Source of the DNA: JBJSXF01 sp046086225
GTDB taxonomy: Bacteria; Actinomycetota; Acidimicrobiia; IMCC26256; PALSA-610
Reading direction: 5' to 3'
NCBI GenBank assembly: GCA_046086225.1
Contig: JBJSXF010000061.1
Span: forward strand, 1 to 39,739
Length of the DNA: 39,739 nucleotides
Numbering within the stretch: the first letter of the stretch is position 1; every line of letters starts with the position of its first letter. The position numbers and the translations under genes were made by a program. Positions 17,282 through 24,721 of the stretch are shown here, one piece after another. The notes beneath the pieces were generated by a model that was not told the origin of the DNA, did not search any database, and worked only from the letters and a program-made list of their open reading frames with translations.

Positions 17282-17346
17282 CCACGTCCGCGGCGCGGCC
17301 TCCCGGGGCAGCTCCCGGGTTGGTTCCCGGGCCGGGTGTACGCACC

Positions 17347-17604
17347 TCACCCGGATCGGATGATCTTGATGCGGCGCCAGGGGACGCCCGCTGCGTCGAC
17401 GATCCGGTACAGGAGCGTCGTCCCGATACCGAAACGCTCGCAGATACTCGACGGCCCGGTCAGGGCCTCGCCCGAGCGGTACGCCCCGCACACGGCGTCA
17501 CGCAGGTCGCCCGGGAAGTCCTCGAGCCGATGCCGCTTCTTGGTCCGCCGCGAACCGGCAACTCGCGAACGACCTCGGCGACGAGGATCAGACGTCCTCT
17601 CCAC
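17347..17604 (-). CDS. Small helix-turn-helix protein, probable mobile-element remnant
   Basis: This is a short ORF of 85 residues from a GTG at 17604 (88 from a TTG at 17613). The N-terminus is Arg/Lys-rich (PRRRGR, SRRTKKR). Then comes a stretch that looks like a homeodomain/resolvase-type HTH: AVCGAYRSG, then ICERFGIGTTLLYRIV, and AAGVPWRR. Third codon positions are strongly G/C, as in a true actinobacterial gene. It overlaps the end of the lipoprotein gene on the same strand and lies next to the tRNA attachment site. It may be the tail of a recombinase or a small DNA-binding protein; I do not recognise a named family. Confidence 0.45.
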   Translation of the reverse strand: MERTSDPRRRGRSRVAGSRRTKKRHRLEDFPGDLRDAVCGAYRSGEALTGPSSICERFGIGTTLLYRIVDAAGVPWRRIKIIRSG

Positions 17605-18481
17605 ACTCGTCAACTGCAGACTGCCGTGCGGTTGCGAATGCGCGTGATGTCGAGTTGACCTTGCCGTATTCGCCGAGCGTGGTGAGCACCTTCACGATGT
17701 CACCGGCCTCCCCGGCCGCAATCAAGTCCTTGCGAAGTTCTTCCTGCTGCTGCTCGATCGCCCTGAGCTCGATCAACGAGGTGCGACACGGCCCATCTCC
17801 GAGTGCTGCCACTATCTCATCGAGCTCCTTGGCCACCGCTGCTTCGACAACCTGAGCGGCCTTGAGGTCGGTCACGAACTTGGAGACGGAATAGACCTTG
17901 TCATAGGCGTTGCCGGTTGCGCCATATGCCGAGAGGACGGCGTCGAAAAGGACGTTCTGTTCCTCGCTCAGTACGCTCTCGTCGGTTGGGCTCTTTGCCA
18001 CCGACGAACGGCCACATGCACGACCTATCGACACCTCAGCCGGAAAGCCGCCATTTATCACGCTGAGCCCGTACTTGATCGCGTCCTCGGCGACAAGACC
18101 GAACTGTTCCTGGCGATAGTTCTCGATCAATTGCAGCCTGATGGTGTTCTGCCCGTCCTCGACCTTCAGGAGCGCCTCGACGGCCGTTCGGCAATCCCCG
18201 TCGGGAAGTCCGTCACGTAGCTCGGCCAGCGCTTTCTGATGGAGATACTCCGTCTCCTGCCACCTCTCCAATTTCGGAACAGTGGTCGCTGCATCGAAGG
18301 ATTCGGCCAACGCATCCTCGGCTCGGTCGTAGGCCTCGGCCACCTCGGCCAAAGCCGTTCGCTGCTCGGCAGTGAGTGAGCTCGACGAGGTTGACGAGCA
18401 ACCAACACTCACGAGTGCCACTCCCGCCACGACCACCAGCGCTACGGAGGCCCGCATCCGACCTCGTCGCTCCTCATGCAT
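17588..18481 (-). CDS. Putative lipoprotein with two tandem copies of a Cys-containing helical domain
   Basis: This is a 297-residue protein with an export signal ending in VSVGC (Cys28 as lipid site; the -3 Ser is unusual) and a Ser-rich tether. The mature part is predicted mostly helical and consists of two related halves: L(T/S)xEQ at 36 and 171, then DGDCRT at 95 and DGPCRT at 230 followed by similar helices with LI at 118/253, and a terminal CG at 156 and 293. Each half thus holds one Cys pair (97/156 and 232/293), perhaps a disulfide. I do not recognise the family. ATG at 18481 is chosen for GAGGTGG six bases upstream; an in-frame ATG at 18457 is possible. It lies in the tRNA-Leu islet, with lower GC than its neighbours. 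Confidence 0.75.
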   Translation of the reverse strand: MHEERRGRMRASVALVVVAGVALVSVGCSSTSSSSLTAEQRTALAEVAEAYDRAEDALAESFDAATTVPKLERWQETEYLHQKALAELRDGLPDGDCRTAVEALLKVEDGQNTIRLQLIENYRQEQFGLVAEDAIKYGLSVINGGFPAEVSIGRACGRSSVAKSPTDESVLSEEQNVLFDAVLSAYGATGNAYDKVYSVSKFVTDLKAAQVVEAAVAKELDEIVAALGDGPCRTSLIELRAIEQQQEELRKDLIAAGEAGDIVKVLTTLGEYGKVNSTSRAFATARQSAVDECGEDV

Positions 18482-18829
18482 GGAGTTCCACCTCGTGCTT
18501 CGGGGCCCGACGAAGGACGACCACTGCGGCCAGTTGGGCGTGGACGCAGAATAAGGCGCGTTCACGAGCCGAAGCCAACGGGGGATTCCGGACTCCTGGG
18601 AACGGATCGTCGGCCACCGTGGTGTCGGAGGGGGAGCTCGTCCGACCTGAGCGTCTCGAGGTTCTGCGACCAGCTGTTGCGGAGCGTGATCGCCCTCTGA
18701 GCGCGTCGAAGCGGTGGAAGCGCGGAGATCCATCCGCGTGATGGCGCTCAAGTCCCCCCTCCGACACCAGGAATCCGGCCCGCAAGGGTCGCTCCGATGG
18801 TCGTGTTTCCGGAGCAATGCAGCCGCGGG
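18482..18829. other. Gene-free interval containing the right-hand att repeat
   Basis: No convincing gene is seen on either strand over 348 bases. The minus-strand side nearest 18481 should hold the lipoprotein promoter and its ribosome site (GAGGTGG). Short open frames here lack start sites and family-like sequence. The att-like repeat ends at 18767, 62 bases before the thioesterase stop. Confidence 0.6.
18748..18767 (+). repeat. attR-like direct repeat of the tRNA-Leu 3' end
   Basis: This is a second exact copy of TCAAGTCCCCCCTCCGACAC, with no tRNA body attached: the bases to its left do not form the rest of a tRNA. It marks the distal boundary of the islet. Confidence 0.75.
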
Positions 18830-19708
18830 TCAGCGGCGCTGCTCGCTGAAGAGCATGACCTGGGTCGCCCATGCGCAGAGCCGCGGGCCGTCTTCCGCAA
18901 GCAGGTCCCAGATCCGGCACTCCGCCGACGCGTAGCCATCTTCGAGCCAGTGCGCGATGTTGTGGGTGAGGATCCACTCGCCGGAGGGCACGGAGCGCAG
19001 GTGCACCGTGAGGTCGATGCTCGGCGCGAACCACGACGACTCGTCCGGGCGGTACGGCATCACCTCGAAGACCGAGCCGGGCATCATGTCGGCGACCACC
19101 AGGAGCGCGAGTTCGTCGAATGCTCCCGCCCCGTCATGCGGCGGTTGGTCGAACCGCATCCAGCTCGCGTTCTCGGCGGCGCCGCGCGGTTCGGGGTCCC
19201 AGGGTGCGTGGCCGAGCGCCGCCCGGCCATCCAGTACCTCGGCCCAGAACGGGAACGGCGGGCGCACCGGCCAGTCGACTTCGGCGGGCGGACCGTCCCG
19301 GAACCGCGGGCAGTCCTCGGGCGGTGGCACGACCGGTGCCTCAATCCCGACGAACGGCGTTCCGGGACCGGCACGGTCATGACCGAAGGCGGCGAGCGCG
19401 TGGAAGCCGTGATCTGCACCCGGAGCGCGCACGTCGGCGAGGGCCTGCGATACGGAGCGCCCGGACCGCAGCACCTCGACGTCGATCTCGAGTGGCCCGG
19501 ACGGTACCGGACTCGCGAACACTCCGTGGATCGATCGCAGGTGCTGTCCGTTGTCGAGCGCCGCCTCCATCGCCCGGGCGGCGATCACGGCGATGACGCC
19601 CCCCTGCGGCACGACCGCGAGGTCCCACACCGCCGAAACTTCGGCGGTGAAACGACCGGGCCCGGCGGCGCGCACCTGCGTGCTGGCCCAGGGAGGGGTA
19701 CGCGTCAT
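18830..19708 (-). CDS. Acyl-CoA thioesterase family protein (double hotdog, TesB-like)
   Basis: This 292-residue protein resembles actinobacterial acyl-CoA thioesterases of the TesB-like/thioesterase-like superfamily, which hydrolyse acyl-CoA to fatty acid and CoA. The first half contains WDLAVVPQGGVIAVIAARAM and SIHGVFASPVPSGPLEIDVEVLRSGRSVSQ-like hotdog features (cited by HGVFASPVPSG and EVLRSGRSVSQ); the second half has SWMRF, FEVMPYR, SIDLTVHLR and the C-terminal ASAECRIWD with QVMLFSE. The ATG at 19708 is preceded by a TACTTT nine bases upstream, so it may have almost no leader. Substrate length is unknown. Confidence 0.75.
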   Translation of the reverse strand: MTRTPPWASTQVRAAGPGRFTAEVSAVWDLAVVPQGGVIAVIAARAMEAALDNGQHLRSIHGVFASPVPSGPLEIDVEVLRSGRSVSQALADVRAPGADHGFHALAAFGHDRAGPGTPFVGIEAPVVPPPEDCPRFRDGPPAEVDWPVRPPFPFWAEVLDGRAALGHAPWDPEPRGAAENASWMRFDQPPHDGAGAFDELALLVVADMMPGSVFEVMPYRPDESSWFAPSIDLTVHLRSVPSGEWILTHNIAHWLEDGYASAECRIWDLLAEDGPRLCAWATQVMLFSEQRR

Positions 19709-19717
19709 CCGTTCATC

Positions 19718-19723
19718 AAAGTA
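19718..19723 (-). promoter_or_regulatory. Possible -10 element for the thioesterase gene
   Basis: On the minus strand TACTTT ends nine bases before the ATG at 19708, predicting a transcript with a leader of only two or three bases. No ribosome site is present. Confidence 0.35.
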
Positions 19724-19785
19724 GTCCTGGTGGCGGGCCCGTTTCGGAATTTCGGATCGAGCGCGTCCGTCGCGAGACTGTGCGC

Positions 19786-20178
19786 ATGGCTCAACGCAAC
19801 GTGCTCGGCGGTCCGCTCGAAGAGTGCGGCACTGATCCGGTGACCGGGTTCTTCCGGGACGGGTGCTGCAACTGGGGTCCGGAGAACGTCGGCTACCACA
19901 CGATCTGCGCAGTGCTGACCGCCGAGTTCCTCGAGCATCAACGATCGATCGGCAACGACCTCATCACGCCGAATCCCGGGTTCGGGTTTCCGGGGCTGCG
20001 ACCGGGAGACCGCTGGTGCGTGACTGCTCGAAACTGGTTACGGGCCCACGCGGACGGCGCGGCAGCACCGGTGGTATTGGCCTCCACCAATGAGCGGACC
20101 CTCGACATCGTCGACCTCGATGTGCTCCGGCGCTACGCCGTCGATGTCCCCGAGGACCCGGGAAGTCTGGCCGACTGA
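19786..20178 (+). CDS. DUF2237 family protein
   Basis: This is a 130-residue protein of the DUF2237 family, which has no established function. The conserved family core is obvious: NVLGGPLEECGTDPVTGFFRDGCC, cited here as LGGPLEEC, TGFFRDGCC, GYHTICAVLT, FLEHQRSIGNDL, and GLRPGDRWCVTARNW. Several conserved cysteines (residues about 14, 26, 27, 40, 78) suggest metal binding or redox chemistry, which is inference. The ATG at 19786 follows GAGACT by six bases with no ribosome site, so a leaderless start is possible. It is followed by the TerC gene, which has its own promoter. Confidence 0.88.
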   Translation: MAQRNVLGGPLEECGTDPVTGFFRDGCCNWGPENVGYHTICAVLTAEFLEHQRSIGNDLITPNPGFGFPGLRPGDRWCVTARNWLRAHADGAAAPVVLASTNERTLDIVDLDVLRRYAVDVPEDPGSLAD

Positions 20179-20207
20179 TCGAGCAAGGCTGGCACTACGC
20201 GCCCAGG

Positions 20208-20213
20208 TAACTT
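20208..20213 (+). promoter_or_regulatory. Likely -10 element, leaderless terC-family gene
   Basis: TAACTT ends exactly six bases before the ATG at 20220, the spacing that puts transcription start at the A of ATG. No Shine-Dalgarno is present. Confidence 0.5.
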
Positions 20214-20219
20214 CGGGCC

Positions 20220-20972
20220 ATGGATTGGATCTCGAACCCCGACGTCTGGTCGGCGCTGATCACCTTGCTCTTCCTCGAGGTGGTGCTCGGCGTCGACAAC
20301 GTGATTTTCATCTCGATCCTGGCCGGCAAGCTGCCGGCTGAGCAGCAGAATCGCGCGCGCCGTACGGGACTCCTCGCCGCCGGCGGCATGCGAATCCTGC
20401 TCCTCCTCGCCGTCGGCTGGATCATCACCCTGAAAGCCGAACTCTTCGAGGTTGCCGGAATCGGCTTTTCGGGGAAGGACTTGATCCTCCTCGCCGGCGG
20501 GATCTTCCTTCTCTGGAAAGCCACGAACGAGATCCACCACAAGCTCGAGGGCGAGGAAGGCCACGGCTCGGCCCGGGTGGCGCCGTCGTTCGCAGCCGTC
20601 ATTGTCCAGGTGCTGCTGCTCGACCTCGTCTTCTCGGTCGATTCGGTCATTACCGCGGTCGGGATGACCGAGTACATCGGCGTGATGGTGGCGGCGGTGC
20701 TCGTTTCGATCGGGATCATGCTCGTGGCGAGCCGCTCGATCTACGAATTCGTCAACCGGCATCCGACGGTGAAGATGCTCGCCCTGGCGTTCCTGCTCCT
20801 CATCGGCGTGACCCTCGTCGCCGAGGGCCTCGGCCAGAAGATCCCGAAGGGCTACGTCTACTCGGCAATTCTCTTCTCGGTGCTCGTCGAGGCCCTCAAC
20901 ATCCGGACTCGGCGCCCGAAGGAAAGAATCGAGCCGGTTCACCTCCACGAGCGGTACATCGAAACGACCTGA
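20220..20972 (+). CDS. TerC family integral membrane protein (YkoY/YjbE type)
   Basis: This is a 250-residue multi-spanning membrane protein of the TerC family; relatives take part in manganese export and in metal loading of exoenzymes in Bacillus, and originally in tellurite resistance. Hallmarks are the acidic intramembrane motifs LEVVLGVDNVIFISILAGKL (LGVDNVIF near 23-30) and the later LLDLVFSVDSVITAVGM (FSVDSVI), with seven or so hydrophobic helices. There is also a family signature RRTGLLAAGGMRILLL. It is convergent with the DedA gene, with six bases between the stops. Metal specificity cannot be told from sequence. Confidence 0.93.
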   Translation: MDWISNPDVWSALITLLFLEVVLGVDNVIFISILAGKLPAEQQNRARRTGLLAAGGMRILLLLAVGWIITLKAELFEVAGIGFSGKDLILLAGGIFLLWKATNEIHHKLEGEEGHGSARVAPSFAAVIVQVLLLDLVFSVDSVITAVGMTEYIGVMVAAVLVSIGIMLVASRSIYEFVNRHPTVKMLALAFLLLIGVTLVAEGLGQKIPKGYVYSAILFSVLVEALNIRTRRPKERIEPVHLHERYIETT

Positions 20973-20978
20973 ATCCGA

Positions 20979-21734
20979 TCAGTCGGGGCGCTCGCGGCGC
21001 GCGTCGGCCTCCGCCCCGGATACCTCGGCGCCGCGGTCGTGGACCTCGAGTTCGTGCACGATTTCCTCGAGGGGTGCGTGGGTCAGGCCGGGGTGGGCAA
21101 CATCCTCGGCCCGTCGCTCCCGGCGATATAGGACGATCCGCCGCCCGATGAGGGCCAGCACGAGCGCCCCGATCGTGACGACGACCAGCGTCTGAAAGGG
21201 CTCCGTGACGTCGAGGATCCGCTCCCACTGATCGGCAAGGACGTATCCAGCGACGATCAGGGCGGTGTTCCAGATGACGCTCCCGATGAGCGTGAAGAGG
21301 GTGAACGAACCGAGCGGCATGCGCCGGAAGCCGGCCGGGATCGAGATCAGCGATCGGATCAGTGGGATGAAGCGACAGATGAGCACGGCCGACCGTGACC
21401 GGCGGTCGAACCAGTGTTCGGCCCGGTCGAGGTCGTGCTCTCCGAAACCGATCCAGCCGCCGTACCGGATGACGATCGCCCGGACCCGCACCGGTCCGAT
21501 GGCCGCGGCCAGCCCGTAGAGCACCCAGGCTCCGATGACGGATCCGATGGAGGCTGCGATGATCATTCCGATCACCTGGGCATCGCCGACGGCCGCCGTG
21601 TAGCCGGCGAGACCGAGCACCACCTCGGACGGGATCGGCGGAAAGATGTTCTCAACCGCTACGAGGAAGGCAACTCCGACGTAACCGAGACGGTTGACGA
21701 TCTCGCTCGCCCAGTCGGTGAGGTTCTCGAGCAC
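20979..21734 (-). CDS. DedA family membrane protein (VTT domain)
   Basis: This is a 251-residue DedA/SNARE-associated family protein; bacterial members act in membrane lipid (undecaprenyl phosphate or phosphatidylethanolamine) translocation. Motifs seen are VAVENIFPPIPSEVVLGLAG near 24-43, RYGGWIGFGEHDLDRAEHWF, and the arginine-rich CRFIPLIRSLISIPAGFRRM near 140-160 with the conserved F/R-P..R pattern. Several hydrophobic helices surround them; the charged C-terminal tail (about 205-251) is cytoplasmic or external and unconserved. GTG start at 21734 has GGGAAG about eight bases upstream. Confidence 0.92.
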   Translation of the reverse strand: MLENLTDWASEIVNRLGYVGVAFLVAVENIFPPIPSEVVLGLAGYTAAVGDAQVIGMIIAASIGSVIGAWVLYGLAAAIGPVRVRAIVIRYGGWIGFGEHDLDRAEHWFDRRSRSAVLICRFIPLIRSLISIPAGFRRMPLGSFTLFTLIGSVIWNTALIVAGYVLADQWERILDVTEPFQTLVVVTIGALVLALIGRRIVLYRRERRAEDVAHPGLTHAPLEEIVHELEVHDRGAEVSGAEADARRERPD

Positions 21735-21883
21735 GGCGCACGCTTCCCGTCAGCGGTATCGATGGTTCGGAGGTTCGAGTGAAGCCTAGGGAAACCCGGC
21801 CGCTGAACCCGCGATCCGCGATAGGTCTCCCGGGTGCTCTCCGGCGTGTTGCGTTCGTAGTAGGTGAGAGTCGAGGTGGTGAA

Positions 21884-21910
21884 CGCCCCGGGCAAGAAGA
21901 TGCCGGGGCG
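21884..21910 (-). terminator. GC-rich hairpin downstream of the amidohydrolase gene
   Basis: CGCCCCGG (21884-21891) pairs with CCGGGGCG (21903-21910) around an 11-base loop, about 70 bases after the amidohydrolase stop on the minus strand. There is no T-run. The remainder of 21735-21980 shows no gene. Confidence 0.35.
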
Positions 21911-21980
21911 CGGCCCTCACGCCCCGCCGAATCTTCGGGTTCGATTCTGCCGTTCCGGACGGAAACCGCGCCCGTCCCGG

Positions 21981-23195
21981 TCAGGACAGCCGGCCGGTGG
22001 CGCCGCGAATGAGCGCCTGGTTCGGCTTCTCGGGGAGCTCCGTGAGCGGCACCTTGATCTCCTCGATCGTCGGCCCGACCCCACCGGCGATCGGGTCGAG
22101 CTTGGCCAAATCGAAGCCGTAGAGCTTTGCGGCATTGCCGCCGAGGATGTCGCGCATCTCGGCCTCGGGAACGTCATGGAACACCTGCCGGAGGTGCTCC
22201 CGCGTGTACGGGCCCGTGCCCTCGTCGTGCGGGTAGTCGCTGCCCCACATGAAGCGGTCGGGAGGCAGCAGCTTGCGCACCTTGGCGTCGGACGGAGCCG
22301 GTTGGCTCGCGCCGAGCCACACGTTCTGCTGGAAGTACTCCGTCGCCGACCCGGAGAGTCCGTCTTCGGCGCGGTACTTGAGCTCGCCGATCGAGCCCTT
22401 GCGGATGCTGGCGATGATCCCGTCGAGGTGCGCGAGCAGGCTTGGGGCCCAGGCGGCGCCCTGTTCGGTCATCACGAACTTGAGGCGCGGGAAACGCTCG
22501 AACACGCCCGAGAGCAGGAGCTGCACCAACGGGCGCTGCGAGTAGAACGGGATTTCGGAGATCATGAGCATTGGGGTCGCCGGGTAGTTGCCGTACGACG
22601 GCGATCCGGTTCCACCGTGGGCGTTGACCGGGATCTCGAGGTCCTCGAGCACCTTCCAGAGCCGGTCGTACTCGGGGTCGTAGAGCGGTTTCACCCACTT
22701 GACGTCGGGCGGGATGTTCGGGAGCAGCACTCCGCCGCGGAGACCGTGCTCCTTGATCCAGATCGCGTCGGCGATCGCGTCGTCGATGTCGTTGAGGAAG
22801 ATCTGGCCGACCCCGGCCCGCCGCTCCGGGAATCGTCCGCAGAAGTCGACGAGCCAGCGGTTGTGGGCCCGAATGCCGGCCAGCCGAAGCTCGTACTCCT
22901 CGGGACGGGGCGGCGGCGCGAAGAGTACGAAGCTCGGGAAGAACGGCGGCACGGTGTTGGGAAAGATCACCTCGGCGACGACACCGTCGGCCTCCTGCTG
23001 CTCGTTGCGCAGGTCGTCGTCCCAGTTGCGGGTGCGCAGCGACGTGTCGCGGAGATCCTTCCACGGGTTCTTGTAGGCGCCACGCCACTCGTCGAACGTC
23101 GCCTGGTGCTCAGCGCTCAGGTACTCGCGGTACTGCTCATGGCTCCCGCCGGCGTGGGTGTCGGCGGAGATGATCGTGTAGCGGTCGTTCGGCAC
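21981..23195 (-). CDS. Amidohydrolase family protein (amidohydrolase_2)
   Basis: This is a 404-residue TIM-barrel metal-dependent hydrolase/decarboxylase of the PF04909 type. The metal-site pieces are ISADTHAGG near residue 9-17 (the DxH motif), IPVNAHGG with its His in the middle, and MWGSDYPHDEG near the C-terminal third with the catalytic Asp. Close relatives are numerous in actinobacteria and usually unassigned; decarboxylation of aromatic acids is one possibility. The GTG at 23195 is chosen because GAGGAG sits six bases upstream and the family N-terminus starts here; the open frame extends further but without a site. Confidence 0.88.
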   Translation of the reverse strand: MPNDRYTIISADTHAGGSHEQYREYLSAEHQATFDEWRGAYKNPWKDLRDTSLRTRNWDDDLRNEQQEADGVVAEVIFPNTVPPFFPSFVLFAPPPRPEEYELRLAGIRAHNRWLVDFCGRFPERRAGVGQIFLNDIDDAIADAIWIKEHGLRGGVLLPNIPPDVKWVKPLYDPEYDRLWKVLEDLEIPVNAHGGTGSPSYGNYPATPMLMISEIPFYSQRPLVQLLLSGVFERFPRLKFVMTEQGAAWAPSLLAHLDGIIASIRKGSIGELKYRAEDGLSGSATEYFQQNVWLGASQPAPSDAKVRKLLPPDRFMWGSDYPHDEGTGPYTREHLRQVFHDVPEAEMRDILGGNAAKLYGFDLAKLDPIAGGVGPTIEEIKVPLTELPEKPNQALIRGATGRLS

Positions 23196-23248
23196 GTTCA
23201 GCTCCTCGGATCGGTGGCTCACCGGACGGGCTCGGCGGCGTTCCGTCC

Positions 23249-23254
23249 AGGATA
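23249..23254 (-). promoter_or_regulatory. Possible -10 element for the amidohydrolase gene
   Basis: TATCCT on the minus strand lies about 54 bases upstream of the GTG start. No clear -35 accompanies it. The remaining 23196-23406 interval has no gene. Confidence 0.3.
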
Positions 23255-23406
23255 CGGCGAAGACTCGAGCTCCCGCCGACCCGGTCGAGAGGGCGCAGGT
23301 GGGTTCGCCTCCCCCCGGGTCCGAAGTCCCGGATCTGCGCCGGGCCGGATGAACGCAGCGCTCCCGGGGTAGCGAGCGGGGCGAGCGAAGACGGAGGGAG
23401 TCCCGG

Positions 23407-24402
23407 ATGCGAAGGTTCGCGCTCACGTCGGCCGCCGTGACGGCGGTCCTGCTGATGATCCCGCTGGCCGCCGGAGCCCTGGCGACGACGCGCTACGTCG
23501 CTCTGGACGGCATCTGCGGTGGGCGGACTCCCTGCTACCCCACGATTCAGGGCGCCATCGATGCGTCGACGGCGGGAGACATGGTCAAGGTCGCGCCCGG
23601 GACCTTCCACGAGCATTTGTTCGTCGACGAGCAGGTGGAGCTGGTCGGTGCCGGGCCGGCGACGGTCATCGACGGTGACGGCTCCGGCGAGGCGCTCGTC
23701 GTGGTCGCGGGCGGCACTGTGGCCCGAAAGCTTGCGGTGACCGACGCCGGGTCCGGGCTCGCGATCGCGGCGCCGATGGTCTCGGTCTCCGATCTCCGGG
23801 TGTCTTCGACGAGTGGCTACGGCGTCTACACCGACTTCGGTGTGTCCGACGTGAGCCTGCGGCGGATCGACGTTTCGGGGAATCTGACGACGGGGTTCCA
23901 GATCGGCTGGTCGAGCGGTTGGGCCATCACCGGATCCAAGATCCTCCGGAACGGCGGAAACGGCGTGCTCGCCGACACTTCCGGTGACGGCTCGATCGCC
24001 GGCAACGAGATTCGTCTGGACGGCGAGAGCGGTATACGGGAGGCCGGGAACGGCAACACGGGCGCGGTGATCGTCTCGGCGAACCGGATCGAGGCGAATG
24101 CGCTCTCCGGGGTGGAACTGCAGATCGGGGCGAGTTACGGACTTGTGATCGGCAATCGAGTGAAGGGCAACCTTCGCTACGCAGTGGAGATCGCAGGCAA
24201 CGCCAATCCCAACAGCGGGAACGTCATCGCCGGGAACGACCTCCGAGCACCGGTCGGTTCGCTCGGGTGCGCCCTGGACGACAGCGTCCTCGGTCCGGCG
24301 AACTACTGGCGATCGAACACCTACTCGTGCAATCGGCCGTTCGTGTCGCCGTACACGATCCCCGGCGCCGCGGGGGCCGTCGACATCTCGCCGGTTCCGT
24401 GA
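23407..24402 (+). CDS. Secreted right-handed parallel beta-helix protein
   Basis: This 331-residue exported protein has a clear Sec signal peptide (residues 1-27, RRF then a hydrophobic run ending in AGALA). The mature start resembles NosD/pectate-lyase-type helices: CYPTIQGAIDASTAGDMVKV then APGTFHEHLFVDE, the 'probable pectin lyase' entry motif. Beta-helix rungs follow with GNxI-type turns such as SKILRNGGNGVLAD, GNEIRLDGESGIREAG, ANRIEANALSGVEL and GNVIAGNDL. Two cysteines near each end may form disulfides. Catalytic residues are not identifiable; it could be a polysaccharide-binding or lyase-like surface protein. ATG has GGAGGGA about seven bases upstream. Confidence 0.82.
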   Translation: MRRFALTSAAVTAVLLMIPLAAGALATTRYVALDGICGGRTPCYPTIQGAIDASTAGDMVKVAPGTFHEHLFVDEQVELVGAGPATVIDGDGSGEALVVVAGGTVARKLAVTDAGSGLAIAAPMVSVSDLRVSSTSGYGVYTDFGVSDVSLRRIDVSGNLTTGFQIGWSSGWAITGSKILRNGGNGVLADTSGDGSIAGNEIRLDGESGIREAGNGNTGAVIVSANRIEANALSGVELQIGASYGLVIGNRVKGNLRYAVEIAGNANPNSGNVIAGNDLRAPVGSLGCALDDSVLGPANYWRSNTYSCNRPFVSPYTIPGAAGAVDISPVP

Positions 24403-24429
24403 GGTCGATTCGGGTTCGCTGAGCGCGAC

Positions 24430-24468
24430 CGCCTCCTGCGTTATCGTCCGGAACGAGCGCAGGAGGCG
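24430..24468 (+). promoter_or_regulatory. Inverted repeat bracketing a -10-like site and containing the DUF4236 ribosome site
   Basis: CGCCTCCTGCG (24430-24440) is the exact complement of CGCAGGAGGCG (24458-24468). The right arm contains the AGGAGG ribosome site of the gene at 24473. Between the arms lies TATCGT (24442-24447), a possible -10. Read-through RNA from upstream would fold the site shut, while a transcript started inside the repeat would not. Confidence 0.45.
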
Positions 24469-24472
24469 GGCG

Positions 24473-24721
24473 ATGGGCTTCAGATATCAGCGGCGGATCC
24501 GGACGGGCCGGAACTCGTGGATCAACCTCTCGAAGTCGGGAGCGAGCGGGAGCGTCCGGATCGGTCCGGTGACGTTCAACAGCCGGGGCCGCAGCTCGTT
24601 CCGCATCGCCCCCGGACTGAGCTACCGGGGGAGCGGCGGTTGCCTCGTCCCGATGCTGATCGTGGCCGCGACCACGATTGCCGCCGCCCTCGGGTTCGTC
24701 GGTCGCCGCCGTTCCGGCTAG
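24473..24721 (+). CDS. DUF4236 family protein with C-terminal membrane helix
   Basis: This is an 82-residue protein. The first 55 residues match the DUF4236 pattern: MGFRYQRRIRTG, INLSKSGASGSVRIGP, then a Gly/Arg segment ending APGLSYRG. A hydrophobic helix (about 58-76, LVPMLIVAATTIAAALGF) and a positive tail RRRSG follow. The function of the family is unknown. The ATG has AGGAGG six bases upstream. Its stop TAG and the stop of the convergent enoyl-CoA hydratase gene share one palindromic CTAG. Confidence 0.8.
   Translation: MGFRYQRRIRTGRNSWINLSKSGASGSVRIGPVTFNSRGRSSFRIAPGLSYRGSGGCLVPMLIVAATTIAAALGFVGRRRSG

Larger units (their letters stand above)
17124..18767. mobile_element. Small tRNA-Leu-associated integrated islet
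   Basis: About 1.6 kb is bounded by two identical 20-bp copies of the tRNA-Leu 3' end. Inside, the DNA is visibly richer in A/T than its neighbours, especially across the lipoprotein gene, and carries a lipoprotein gene and a small helix-turn-helix ORF, both on the minus strand. No integrase or transposase is present, so if it is an element it is either a decayed remnant or mobilised in trans. The repeat and composition are seen; the integration history is inference. Confidence 0.65.

Noticed and set aside
17116..17658. Plus-strand frames just after the tRNA
   Set aside because: Pro/Arg/Ser-rich with no family features; the minus strand has a better HTH candidate.
18482..18817. Upstream extension of the lipoprotein frame past 18481
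   Set aside because: Runs through the att repeat and would precede the signal peptide by over 100 residues.
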